Positions 15,866 through 23,947 of a stretch of DNA of 64,000 nt are shown one piece after another. Within the stretch, counting starts at the first letter, position 1. Every line of letters begins with the position of its first letter. Origin of the DNA: Neobittarella massiliensis (ex Bilen et al. 2018) (GTDB lineage: Bacteria; Bacillota; Clostridia; Oscillospirales; Ruminococcaceae); the NCBI RefSeq assembly GCF_900289145.1, contig NZ_OKQO01000010.1, positions 1 through 64,000 on the forward strand, given 5' to 3'. Both the position numbers and the translations under genes were made by a program. The notes beneath the pieces are model-generated. The model saw only the letters and a list, made by a program, of their open reading frames with translations, was not told the origin of the DNA and made no database searches.

Positions 15866-17050
15866 ATGTCTCGCTTAAAAAAAGAGGATTACAACAATTC
15901 CATGCGGCTGGAGAGCTATGATCTGGCTACGTTTGCCGGTCAGCTGTACCAGCTCAACCACCAGAAGATACTCGACGCCGTCACCACCCCGGAGTACCTG
16001 CTGGCCAAAAAGGTGCTGGCCTGCGGCTGCGGCGACTCGTTCTGCGCCGCCGCCTGTGCCAAACAGGCCTTTTTACAGCTGGCCCGGGTGCCCATGGAAG
16101 GCATGCCCGCCATCGAGCTGTCGCGCCACTACAGCGGCCAGGACCTGGACGACACGCTGCTCTTCTCCATCTCCAGCCGGGGCAAGACCTCCCGCGTCGT
16201 CGAGGCCACCCAGCGGGTGAAAAAGCTGGGCAAAAATACCACCGCGGTGGCCATCGTCAACTTTCCCGAGTCGCCGCTGGTCGACGCCGCCGACGAGCTG
16301 CTGCTCATCCAGATGCCCAAGTTCGAGTGCGGCCCCTATACCGAGCACGCGCCTTGCCAGCGCTCGTACTTCAGCACCATGTTCACCATGATGCTGCTGG
16401 CCGTGCGCATGGGCGAGGTGCGGGGCCACTACTGTGCCCGGCAGGCCGAGGCCTACCGGCAGGGGATGATCGACTACGCCGCCTCGTTCACCCGCGAGCT
16501 GGTCGACCAAAACGACGACCGCATGTGGCAGCTGGCCCAGACCTGGGTAAACTTTCACCACTACGAGGTGGTGGCCTGTGGGCCGGAGTACCCCAACGCC
16601 TGGTTCGGCGCCGCCAAATTCGTCGAGGCCTACGGCGATCTGGCCACCTACGAAAACACCGAGAACTGGCCCGCCACCGGCCCCTATGCCAAAGACCCCC
16701 AGAGCATCGGCACGGTGGTGATCTTAGACCGCGAAAACGAGGCCTTTGACCTGAGCGTGGAGGTGATCGGGCAGATGGTGGCGCTGGGGCGGCCCACCAT
16801 CGTCATCACCGACGCCGACGCCGGCACCTTCCCCGCCGGGGCCGAGGTGTTTGAGATACCCTCTACCCCCTACCGCTGGGCCAAACCGCTGATGCAGTAC
16901 TCGCCCCTGGGCAACCTGCTGGGCTACATCAGCAAAATGCGCGGCAGCAGCTTTTACCGCTACGGCGACCACGAGCCGTTCGTGCGCGAGACGATGGCCC
17001 GCATGGGCGGCGACCCCATCTCGAACGAGCCGCTGCTCATCGTCCCCTGA
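15866..17050 (+). CDS. Double SIS-domain protein, GlmS/FrlB-like, first of a pair
   Basis: 394 residues from ATG 15866, behind GAGGAAGG. There are two sugar isomerase (SIS) domains: the first with ACGCGDSF (52-59) and the SISSRGKT phosphate loop (about 104-111), the second with VVACGPEYPNAWFGAAKF. It lacks the glutaminase domain of GlmS, so it would not use glutamine; stand-alone double-SIS proteins act as phosphosugar isomerases, deaminases or deglycases (as FrlB does on fructoselysine phosphate). The substrate here is unknown. A second, shorter SIS protein gene follows after 63 bases. Confidence 0.8.
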   Translation: MSRLKKEDYNNSMRLESYDLATFAGQLYQLNHQKILDAVTTPEYLLAKKVLACGCGDSFCAAACAKQAFLQLARVPMEGMPAIELSRHYSGQDLDDTLLFSISSRGKTSRVVEATQRVKKLGKNTTAVAIVNFPESPLVDAADELLLIQMPKFECGPYTEHAPCQRSYFSTMFTMMLLAVRMGEVRGHYCARQAEAYRQGMIDYAASFTRELVDQNDDRMWQLAQTWVNFHHYEVVACGPEYPNAWFGAAKFVEAYGDLATYENTENWPATGPYAKDPQSIGTVVILDRENEAFDLSVEVIGQMVALGRPTIVITDADAGTFPAGAEVFEIPSTPYRWAKPLMQYSPLGNLLGYISKMRGSSFYRYGDHEPFVRETMARMGGDPISNEPLLIVP

Positions 17051-17113
17051 CGGGGGCGGATGCGCCACACGCCGCTTTGCCGGCCCGTTTTTCCAGTTAA
17101 AAAGGAGGTCTTT

Positions 17114-18178
17114 ATGAACGCTCAAGATATCACTTCGGCTTCAGCTGCGGCTCTGCCCCCGCTGATCCGGCACTACAGCACGGTCACCGCCGCGCTGCTG
17201 CCGGCCCTGTGCCGCCAGATAGAAAACCTGTTCCCCGGCGACTGTCTCAAGAACACCGGCCGCATACTGCTGGTGGGCAGCGGTGAAAACTACGCGGCCG
17301 CGCTGGCCGGGCGGTCGGTGTTCTCGTCGCTGTCTTCCTACCCCGCCGAGTGGGTAGAGGCGCTCACCCCCACCGCGCTGCGCCACTTTATCGAGCGCGA
17401 AAAGCTGCAGCTGGGCAGCGCTTTCGTCATCGCCATCGACTGTGCCGGCGACGACGGCCAGCTGCCCCACGCCGTGCGCGAGGCGCAGAGTACCGGCGCC
17501 AAGGTGCTGCTGCTGACCGCCCGGGCCGACTGCCCCGCCGCCGCGCTGTGCGACTGGCTGCTATCGCTGCCGGCGGCCGGCGCGCCGCTGCTGCCCGAGA
17601 CCGAGCACTTTTTTGTGAGCTACCTGGCGCTTTTGCTGTTGGGGCGCGCCATGGGTCTTGCCAGCGGCAAGCTGTGCGACAAAAAGGCCGGCGAGCTGCT
17701 CGACGAGATCGCCGATCACATCGACACGGTCAGCCAGCAGGCCGAGGACCTGTGCGCCCGGGCCCGGCAGGTGGCCGAGAGCTGCGCCGACGCCGCCGAC
17801 ATCGACATCATCGCCAGCGGCCGCGACTACCCGGCCGGCTACCTGGCGCGCATGCTGTGCTACCGCCGGCTGGGCCAAGTGGTGACGCTGGAGGAGAGCG
17901 AGGACTGGCTGCACGTCAACATGCTGGCGCTGGACCCGCACCGCTTTCTCACGCTGTTTTTCGTGTCGGGCGCCAACTCGTCGATGGACCGCACCCTGCG
18001 GACCATCGCCTTTGCCAAAGAGCTGGGCCGCCAGGTGGTGACCGTCACCGACATGGACGACCACGACCCGCTGGCGCTGGCGCTGCCCGCCTCGCGCTAC
18101 AGCTGGGTCACCCCGCTGTCGCAGCTCATCCCCGCCGCGCTGCTGGTAGAGATGCTCCGCCTGTCGCGCCCGTTTTGA
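17114..18178 (+). CDS. SIS-domain protein, second of the pair
   Basis: 354 residues from ATG 17114, seven bases after AAAGGAGG. The first SIS domain shows LLVGSGENYAAALAG (about 51-65), where the usual GxGxS loop reads GSGEN, and a weak FVIAIDCAGDDG phosphate loop. The second half has IDIIASGRDYPAGYLARML and FFVSGANSSMDRTL. It is clearly a diverged relative of the preceding protein, and the pair may form a heteromer in which one copy is structural (inference). Tight spacing to both neighbours indicates one transcript. Confidence 0.72.
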   Translation: MNAQDITSASAAALPPLIRHYSTVTAALLPALCRQIENLFPGDCLKNTGRILLVGSGENYAAALAGRSVFSSLSSYPAEWVEALTPTALRHFIEREKLQLGSAFVIAIDCAGDDGQLPHAVREAQSTGAKVLLLTARADCPAAALCDWLLSLPAAGAPLLPETEHFFVSYLALLLLGRAMGLASGKLCDKKAGELLDEIADHIDTVSQQAEDLCARARQVAESCADAADIDIIASGRDYPAGYLARMLCYRRLGQVVTLEESEDWLHVNMLALDPHRFLTLFFVSGANSSMDRTLRTIAFAKELGRQVVTVTDMDDHDPLALALPASRYSWVTPLSQLIPAALLVEMLRLSRPF

Positions 18179-18206
18179 GCGCCGGCGGCAAAAGGAGATG
18201 ACAGCC

Positions 18207-19145
18207 ATGCGCTACCTGGCCACCGGCCTCAATATGCTCGACCAGATCATCACCCCCGCAGGGCAGACGCTGCCCCCCAAATTGGGCGGGGTGCCGCTGT
18301 ACGGCTACTGCGGCATGCGGGTGTTCACCGACGACGTCCTCTACCTGGCGCGGGTCGGCAACGACTTTTTTGATATCTACGACCCCTGGTTCTCGCAAAA
18401 CGGCGTCCCCCGGCAGGGGCTGCGGTTCGTCTCGGACAAGACGCCGTACTGCGCTATCCAGTACCGGGCCGACGAGACGGTGCAGGATACCTGGTTTTTT
18501 ACCCGCGACTGGGCCGATTCCGACTTTTGGCGACCCCAGCCCGAGGACTACCGCCGGCACATCGGCCCCGACACCCGGGGCGTGTGTCTCTGTGGGCCAC
18601 CGCAACCCTCCCCCAGCTGGGCGGAGCTCTTCTCTCTGCGGGAAAAATACCACTTTCAGATCATGTGGGAGCCCAACGGCTCGCACACCTTCGCCACCGA
18701 CCGGGCCGCCACGGTAGAGCTCTGCCAAAAGGTGGACATGGCCTCGTTCAACCTGGTGGAGGGGTGCCGGATCTTTGGGCTGGCCGGCGAGGCCGAGCTG
18801 CTGGACTTTTTAAAGCGGCTGGGCCCCGAGCTGGTGCTGCTGCGGGTGGGCAGCCGCGGCATGTACACCATCGCCGGCGGCAGGGCCTATCTGCTGCCGT
18901 CGGCGCCGCTGCCGCCGGGGACAGCGGTGGTGGATACCACCGGCTGCGGCAACGCCTCCACCGCCGCCTGCTGTTATGCCTGGTGCGAGAAAAACGACCC
19001 GGTGATGACCGGGATCATGGGCAACGTGGCCTCTAGCTACAACCTGCGCCAGTACGGCCCCTGGCCGCAGTTTGGCCCCGCGCTCACCGCCGAGGCGACA
19101 GATATGGCGGACCAGTTATACCAAAAATACCGCTGCCTGCTGTAG
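18207..19145 (+). CDS. PfkB-family carbohydrate kinase-like protein with Asn at the catalytic position
   Basis: 312 residues from ATG 18207; AAAGGAG is 9 bases upstream, while the ATG at 18198 abuts it. The ribokinase fold is visible from YLATGLNMLDQI at the start to the C-terminal signature. That signature, normally DTxGAGD, reads DTTGCGN (243-249): the catalytic-base Asp is Asn249. Related Asn-bearing proteins exist (the MAK32-like branch), so this may be a natural subfamily, possibly with weak or no kinase activity. It follows the second SIS gene by 28 bases. An FrlD-like role beside FrlB-like SIS proteins is one hypothesis. Confidence 0.78.
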   Translation: MRYLATGLNMLDQIITPAGQTLPPKLGGVPLYGYCGMRVFTDDVLYLARVGNDFFDIYDPWFSQNGVPRQGLRFVSDKTPYCAIQYRADETVQDTWFFTRDWADSDFWRPQPEDYRRHIGPDTRGVCLCGPPQPSPSWAELFSLREKYHFQIMWEPNGSHTFATDRAATVELCQKVDMASFNLVEGCRIFGLAGEAELLDFLKRLGPELVLLRVGSRGMYTIAGGRAYLLPSAPLPPGTAVVDTTGCGNASTAACCYAWCEKNDPVMTGIMGNVASSYNLRQYGPWPQFGPALTAEATDMADQLYQKYRCLL

Positions 19146-19149
19146 TTTC

Positions 19150-19178
19150 TTGTATTTTCTGCCTATTTGTCCTATACT
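19150..19178 (+). promoter_or_regulatory. Promoter of the phosphofructokinase gene
   Basis: TTGTAT (19150-19155), 17 bases, TATACT (19173-19178). Confidence 0.65.
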
Positions 19179-19253
19179 AAAAGGTACAGATAGACTGCGC
19201 ACGGTGCCGCCCTGAGCGGCGGCGGACCAACACACCTTAAAGGGGGATACATC

Positions 19254-20327
19254 ATGAAACGCATCGGCATGCTCACATCCGGCGGCGACTGTCAGGGCCT
19301 CAATGCGGCGCTGCGGGGCGTGGCCAAGACCCTGTACCAGCACTACGGCAGCGACGTGCAGATATTCGGCATCCGCGACGGCTATCGCGGCCTTATCGAG
19401 GGGGACTATCACCCTATGGCTCCGGCCGATTTCTCCGGCATTTTGGTGCAGGGGGGCACCATCCTCGGCACCTCCCGGCAGCCCTTTAAAAAAATGCAGG
19501 TGGAGGAAAACGGCGTCGACAAAGTGGCCCGGATGAAAGAGACCTATAACAAGATGAAGCTCGACTGTCTGGTGATCCTGGGCGGCAACGGCACCCACAA
19601 GACCGCCAACCTGCTGTCGCAGGAGGGGCTGCACGTGGTGACTTTGCCCAAGACCATCGACAACGACCTGTGGGGCACCGATATGACCTTTGGCTTTCAG
19701 AGCGCTGTCGATATCGCCACCAACGTGCTCGACTGCATCCACACCACCGCCACCAGCCACGGCCGGGTGTTCATCGTCGAGGTGATGGGCCACAAGGTGG
19801 GCTGGCTCACGCTGCACGCGGGCATCGCCGGCGGCGCCGACGTGATCTTGCTGCCGGAGATCCCCTACGATGTGGACAAGATCGCCAAGGTGCTCAGCCG
19901 CCGCAACGAGATGGGCAAACGCTTCTCCATCCTGGCGGTGGCGGAAGGGGCGCTCTCGAAAGAGGAGGCCAAGCTCTCGAAAAAAGAGTTTAAGGCGGCC
20001 CGGGCCAAGATGACCGAGCCCTCTATCTCGTACCGGCTGGCCGGTGAGCTGGCCAGCCGCACCGGGCAGGAGATCCGGGTGACCATCCCCGGCCACTTCC
20101 AGCGCGGCGGCAGCCCCTGTGCCTTTGACAAGATGCTCTCGACCCGCTTTGGCGCCGCAGCCGGCAAGCTCATCATCAAAGAGCAGTACGGCTACATGGT
20201 GGGCCTGCGGGATAACAAGGTGGTGCCGGTGCCCCTGTGTGAAGTGGCCGGCAAGCTCAAAACGGTCCCCGTCGACTGCCAGGAGGTCAAGACGGCCCGC
20301 CTGCTGGGGATCAGCTTGGGGGATTGA
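19254..20327 (+). CDS. 6-phosphofructokinase, mixed ATP/PPi-type signature
   Basis: 357 residues, ATG 19254 after AAAGGGGG. It phosphorylates fructose 6-phosphate in glycolysis. GMLTSGGDCQGLNAALRG opens the fold, PKTIDNDLWGTDMTFGFQSA (132-151) is the catalytic loop with Asp136 and Asp138, and PGHFQRGGSP binds sugar phosphate. At the phosphoryl-donor site it has GGNGT (110-114), whose fourth residue is the Gly of ATP enzymes, but Lys133 in PKTIDND is the residue associated with PPi enzymes. Such combinations occur in a group of ATP-type enzymes that is not allosteric like PfkA. The gene has its own promoter and terminator, so it is not necessarily part of the SIS/PfkB pathway. Confidence 0.9.
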   Translation: MKRIGMLTSGGDCQGLNAALRGVAKTLYQHYGSDVQIFGIRDGYRGLIEGDYHPMAPADFSGILVQGGTILGTSRQPFKKMQVEENGVDKVARMKETYNKMKLDCLVILGGNGTHKTANLLSQEGLHVVTLPKTIDNDLWGTDMTFGFQSAVDIATNVLDCIHTTATSHGRVFIVEVMGHKVGWLTLHAGIAGGADVILLPEIPYDVDKIAKVLSRRNEMGKRFSILAVAEGALSKEEAKLSKKEFKAARAKMTEPSISYRLAGELASRTGQEIRVTIPGHFQRGGSPCAFDKMLSTRFGAAAGKLIIKEQYGYMVGLRDNKVVPVPLCEVAGKLKTVPVDCQEVKTARLLGISLGD

Positions 20328-20351
20328 CAGCGTATTTCGAACACAGATAGC

Positions 20352-20385
20352 AAAGAGCCGGGCGCTTAAAAGCGCCCGGCTCTTT
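20352..20385 (+). terminator. Terminator of the phosphofructokinase gene
   Basis: AAAGAGCCGGGCGCTT and its full complement with a tiny loop, then TTTATT. Confidence 0.9.
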
Positions 20386-20845
20386 ATTGTGTTAGCTGCA
20401 TCCGCACAAAGCCATTTTCGGTATATAAACAGGGTTTATAATGGAAATAGCTTACCGGTCCGGTACAGCCCACATTCCCCCAAATAACCAAAAATGCACC
20501 TCTACCGAGATCGTCAGTACATGCCAAATGCCTCATTTGCTCCCAAACATATTTCAGATGCGCTTTATCCCCACAATTTTCTCTCTGCTCTCGCGGCAGG
20601 TAGCCGATCACTGCGCGCAGCGAGCAGCAGATATGCGCCAGCTTTACCGCCTCATCCATTCGGGCACTGCTCTCATTTGCGTGCTTTGCCGCTATCTCTA
20701 AGTCCCACAAAAACAGCTTAAAATTGGGTGGTGCTTCTAAACTAAATTTGCATACGAAGCAACTTCTTTTCGCCGGTACTCTCTTGCTGAGATCCTTTTC
20801 GTTTTTTGCATCAGCTGCGACGGTTTTGCGGATCGTGATCTTCTC
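20384..20845 (-). other. 153 sense codons continuing in frame after the TGA of the upstream hydrolase gene
   Basis: Directly after the TGA at 20846-20848 the same frame stays open for 153 codons to a TAA-type stop at 20384. The stretch is visibly lower in G+C than its surroundings, has no ATG or GTG start near its 5' end, and begins EKITIRKTVAADAK. It may be a remnant of a formerly longer gene, a foreign insertion that happened to fuse in frame, or chance in A+T-rich DNA. No domain is recognised; HICCSLRAVIGYLPREQREN is the most protein-like part. Confidence 0.35.
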
Positions 20846-21535
20846 TCATCTATCCCCGCTGTCATTGATAAAACCGCTTTTTTCATACGGGCGACTATTT
20901 TCTATCTCGGCAAAGGCCCGCAGCGCTCGGGCGGCCACCACGTCGCCCAGGCCCGGCTCCTCGCTGTTGAGGCTCTGCTTGGCGCAGTGCAGCAAATGGT
21001 CGGTCAGCTGGCCCCAGCTCATCACAAAGCGGCCCTGCAGCTGCTCCTTTTTGGACGCCACCCGTTCGGGGCAGAGCGTTACGCTGGGCCACACGAAGCG
21101 GCAAACCGGCGAGCCATCCCGCTCCATGAGGGCCGGTATCTCTAAGGTGACGGCCGGGTTATACCCCCGCATCATCGCCTTATCGCAGTACAGGCAGTAG
21201 CGCTTGCCGTATTCGAGCAGACCGTACTGCCGCCACACGTCGATCCAGCAGCACCGGCGCACCTCGGTCGTCAGGTCTGGGCCGTAGCTGAGCACCTCTT
21301 CCACAAACTCGTCGTCGGTGGTGCGCAGCGACTTGTAGGCCTTATAGTTGTGTATGTCCAGGCTGTCGCCCATTTTCAGCGTGTTCTCTCTGGCAATGCG
21401 GCCCCGGTCGAGGCCGTAGTCGGTCACCACCCGCTCGGTCAGCCGGCTGCAGTCGGCCGGGCAGACCCGCTCGATCTCGCGGTAGAGCAGGGCGGCCAGC
21501 AGCGCGTGGTGGCGCTGGCAGCTAAAGGTACACAT
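20846..21535 (-). CDS. L-2-amino-thiazoline-4-carboxylic acid hydrolase family protein
   Basis: 229 residues from ATG 21535 behind AAAAAGGAGGG. The family is recognised by the N-terminal HHALLAALLYREIER and by the central CCWIDVWRQYGLLEYGKRYC followed by CDKAMMRGYNPAVTLEIP. The founding enzyme opens the thiazoline ring in a bacterial cysteine-synthesis route; most Firmicute relatives have no proven substrate. The length is normal, so the TGA at 20846 probably is the genuine end, although the frame stays open after it (20384-20845). Confidence 0.8.
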   Translation of the reverse strand: MCTFSCQRHHALLAALLYREIERVCPADCSRLTERVVTDYGLDRGRIARENTLKMGDSLDIHNYKAYKSLRTTDDEFVEEVLSYGPDLTTEVRRCCWIDVWRQYGLLEYGKRYCLYCDKAMMRGYNPAVTLEIPALMERDGSPVCRFVWPSVTLCPERVASKKEQLQGRFVMSWGQLTDHLLHCAKQSLNSEEPGLGDVVAARALRAFAEIENSRPYEKSGFINDSGDR

Positions 21536-21691
21536 GTCGCCCTCCTTTTTAAAGGTCGTTGTCGGCTACCTTTACTTTACCACCCGCCGCCCCAAACATC
21601 TACTGACAGAGCTACAAAAGTAGCCGGTATTCTTTGCACATTGTGCCGGGCGGCAGCGGCCGCAAAAAGGTGGGCCTGCACCCCTCTTTAT

Positions 21692-21722
21692 AAAAAAGCG
21701 CCCGGCTCACAAGAGCCGGGCG
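21692..21722 (-). terminator. Terminator of cca
   Basis: GCCCGGCTC and GAGCCGGGC around ACAA-type loop, with six T residues on the minus strand, 16 bases past the cca stop. Confidence 0.85.
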
Positions 21723-21737
21723 GCTGTATAATTTTTT

Positions 21738-22928
21738 CTATACGGCGCCGCTGTTGCCGGCGCTCCAGTTTTGGGCGGCGGCCAGCAGCGCGGCGCGCCG
21801 GTTGGGCAGGCGGTCAGCCATCACCTCGCCCAGCAGCCAGTCAAGGCAGGCCCCCAGCCGGCGGCCGGGCGCAAGGCCCACCTGCTGCAGATCGCGGCCG
21901 CTGACGGCCAGCTGAGACAGCGCGGTGCAGTCTCCCTGCGCCTGTATATCGGCCGCCACCGCCAGCGCCCGGGCCGCTACCGGGCTGCCCATCTGCACTT
22001 TTAGGCGGCACAGCAGCTGTAGGCGGTCGCTGCCCCAGCGGTGGGTCAGCACCCGCAGCTGCCACCGGTCGGCGGTGGCGGGCCAGGACCGGGTCTGCAC
22101 CAAAAATCGCACCGTGCGGCACAGCGCGCCCGGCTGCCGCAGCAGCACCAGCGTTTGGGCGGCCCGGGCCGGGTGCCGGCAGCTGCCAAACAGCAGTGCC
22201 AGCCGCACTGGGAGATGGCTGTCGGTACAGGAAAAATCGCCGTAGGGCGGCATAAACTGGGCAAAGACAGCCGGGTACCCCTGCAGGGCCTGCCGGGCGT
22301 AGCGGCCGGCAATGCACCGCACGAACTCGGCCCCTATGCGCTCGGCCGAAATGCGCCCCAGGCCCGGGGCCTGCGCGGCCATCGCGGCGGCGGTGGCCGG
22401 CTCGACGGCAAAGCCCAGCACCCCCACAAAGCGCACCGCCCGCAAGATGCGCAGCGCGTCCTCCTTAAAGCGGACAGCCGGATCGCCCACACAGCGCAGC
22501 TGTTTGGCGGCCAAGTCGGCCCGGCCGCCAAACGGGTCGAGGATACGCCCGTCAGCCCCGCAGGCCATCGCGTTGACGGTAAAGTCGCGCCGGGCAAGAT
22601 CGGTCTTGATGGTGCCGCCAAAAGCCACCCGGTCGGGATGGCGGCCGTCGCTGTACGCCGCCTCGCGGCGAAAAGTGGTGATCTCCAGCGCACGGCCGCG
22701 CCACAGCACCGTTACCGTGCCGTGGGCGATACCGGTATCGGCGGTGCGGCAGCCGGCAAACACCGTTTTTACCTGCTGGGGCAGCGCGGTGGTGGCGATG
22801 TCGTAATCGGCTGTTTGGCGGCCGAGCAGGCCGTCACGCACGCAGCCGCCCACGCAGTAGGCGGCGTAGCCGGCGCATTCCAGCCGCCGCAGCGCCGCTA
22901 TGATATCTGCCGGCAGTTGCAGCTGCAC
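21738..22928 (-). CDS. cca: CCA tRNA nucleotidyltransferase / poly(A) polymerase family
   Basis: 396 residues from GTG 22928 behind GGGAGGTGAG. The class II nucleotidyltransferase head is clear: [20 protein letters not shown] (25-44) with the metal-binding DxD as [13 protein letters not shown] for ribose selection, and [12 protein letters not shown] leading to the neck helices. The enzyme adds or repairs the 3' CCA end of tRNAs. No HD phosphohydrolase motif is visible in the C-terminal half. The gene lies 36 bases downstream of the exonuclease III gene on the same strand. Confidence 0.92.
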   Translation of the reverse strand: MQLQLPADIIAALRRLECAGYAAYCVGGCVRDGLLGRQTADYDIATTALPQQVKTVFAGCRTADTGIAHGTVTVLWRGRALEITTFRREAAYSDGRHPDRVAFGGTIKTDLARRDFTVNAMACGADGRILDPFGGRADLAAKQLRCVGDPAVRFKEDALRILRAVRFVGVLGFAVEPATAAAMAAQAPGLGRISAERIGAEFVRCIAGRYARQALQGYPAVFAQFMPPYGDFSCTDSHLPVRLALLFGSCRHPARAAQTLVLLRQPGALCRTVRFLVQTRSWPATADRWQLRVLTHRWGSDRLQLLCRLKVQMGSPVAARALAVAADIQAQGDCTALSQLAVSGRDLQQVGLAPGRRLGACLDWLLGEVMADRLPNRRAALLAAAQNWSAGNSGAV

Positions 22929-22964
22929 CGCCGCTCACCTCCCACTCAAAGCCGGGCGCTGTGG

Positions 22965-23714
22965 CTACAGCTCCAGCAGTACCGGGCAGTGGTCGCTGCC
23001 CAGCACGTCGCTAAAAATGGTGCAGCCCTGCACCTGCTCAAACAGTCGCTGCGATACCAAAAAGTAGTCGATCCGCCACCCGGCGTTGTTTTTGCGGGCA
23101 TTAAAGCGGTAGCTCCACCAGGTATAGGCGCCGGTCAGATCGGGGTTCAGGGCGCGAAACACGTCGGTAAAGCCGCTCGCCAGCGTCTTGCCAAAGCTCT
23201 GCCGCTCCTCGTCAGAAAAACCGGCGTTTTTGCGGTTGGTCTTGGGGTTCTTCAGGTCGATCTCGCAGTGGGCCACGTTCATATCGCCGCACACCACCAC
23301 CGGTTTTTGCGCATCCAGCTCCAGCAGATAGGCGCGAAAGGCGTCCTCCCACTCCAGCCGGTAATCGAGACGGGCCAGCTTGTCCTGCGAGTTGGGGCTG
23401 TAGACGTTGACCAGGTAAAAATCCGGGTATTCCAAGGTGAGCACCCGCCCCTCGTGGCTGTGCTGCTCAACGCCAAAATCTCGCCGCACCGACAGCGGCT
23501 GCTGTTTTGAAAACACCGCCGTGCCGGAATAGCCCTTTTTCTCGGCGCTGTGCCAGTACTGGTGGTAGCCCGGCGTCTCTATCTGCGCCTGGTCGGGCTG
23601 CATCTTGGTCTCTTGGACACAGAAGATATCTGCCCCCACCTGCGCAAAAAAATCCATAAACCCCTTATTTAAACAGGCGCGCAGCCCGTTCACGTTCCAG
23701 GTGACGATCTTCAT
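22965..23714 (-). CDS. xth: Exodeoxyribonuclease III
   Basis: 249 residues from ATG 23714 with GCAGGAGGG 5 bases upstream; the frame extends 22 codons further 5' without a site. Family motifs run in order: KIVTWNVNGLRA at the start, CVQETKM with the metal-binding Glu, GYSGTAVFSK, CGDMNVAH, WRIDYFLVS and the terminal GSDHCPVLLEL with the catalytic Asp-His. The enzyme cuts DNA 5' to abasic sites and removes 3' blocking groups. With the two repair-like genes at 41.5-43.1 kb, this window carries several base-excision functions. Confidence 0.94.
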   Translation of the reverse strand: MKIVTWNVNGLRACLNKGFMDFFAQVGADIFCVQETKMQPDQAQIETPGYHQYWHSAEKKGYSGTAVFSKQQPLSVRRDFGVEQHSHEGRVLTLEYPDFYLVNVYSPNSQDKLARLDYRLEWEDAFRAYLLELDAQKPVVVCGDMNVAHCEIDLKNPKTNRKNAGFSDEERQSFGKTLASGFTDVFRALNPDLTGAYTWWSYRFNARKNNAGWRIDYFLVSQRLFEQVQGCTIFSDVLGSDHCPVLLEL

Positions 23715-23900
23715 CCAATCCCTCCTGCTATCTCGATGTACGGCGTCTCTCGGCGCCGCCCAGCGGTATCTTTTCATCATGCCCTGCTGCGGCCCCTACC
23801 GGCTGGCGCCGCAGCCGCAAAATGGGCCGGGCCGCCGGCACGCTATTTTCTACTATTTTAGTCTATTTTAGGGGTGCTGTCAATCCGCCGCCGCACGCGC

Positions 23901-23934
23901 AAAAGCGCCGCCTCCCCCGGGGGGAGCGCGGCGC
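23901..23934 (-). terminator. Terminator of the ABC-F gene
   Basis: A 14-bp G+C-rich stem (GCGCCGC then CTCCCCC with its complement) followed by TTTT on the minus strand. Confidence 0.8.
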
Positions 23935-23947
23935 CGCTCAAAACAGG

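Noticed and set aside
20846-20848. Selenocysteine TGA in the ATC-hydrolase-like gene
   Set aside because: The protein already has family length at this stop, and no bacterial SECIS-like hairpin directly after the TGA could be seen.
20724-21200. 158-codon plus-strand frame antisense to the ATC-hydrolase-like gene
   Set aside because: Shadow of a recognised gene; Ser/Arg-rich with no start signal.
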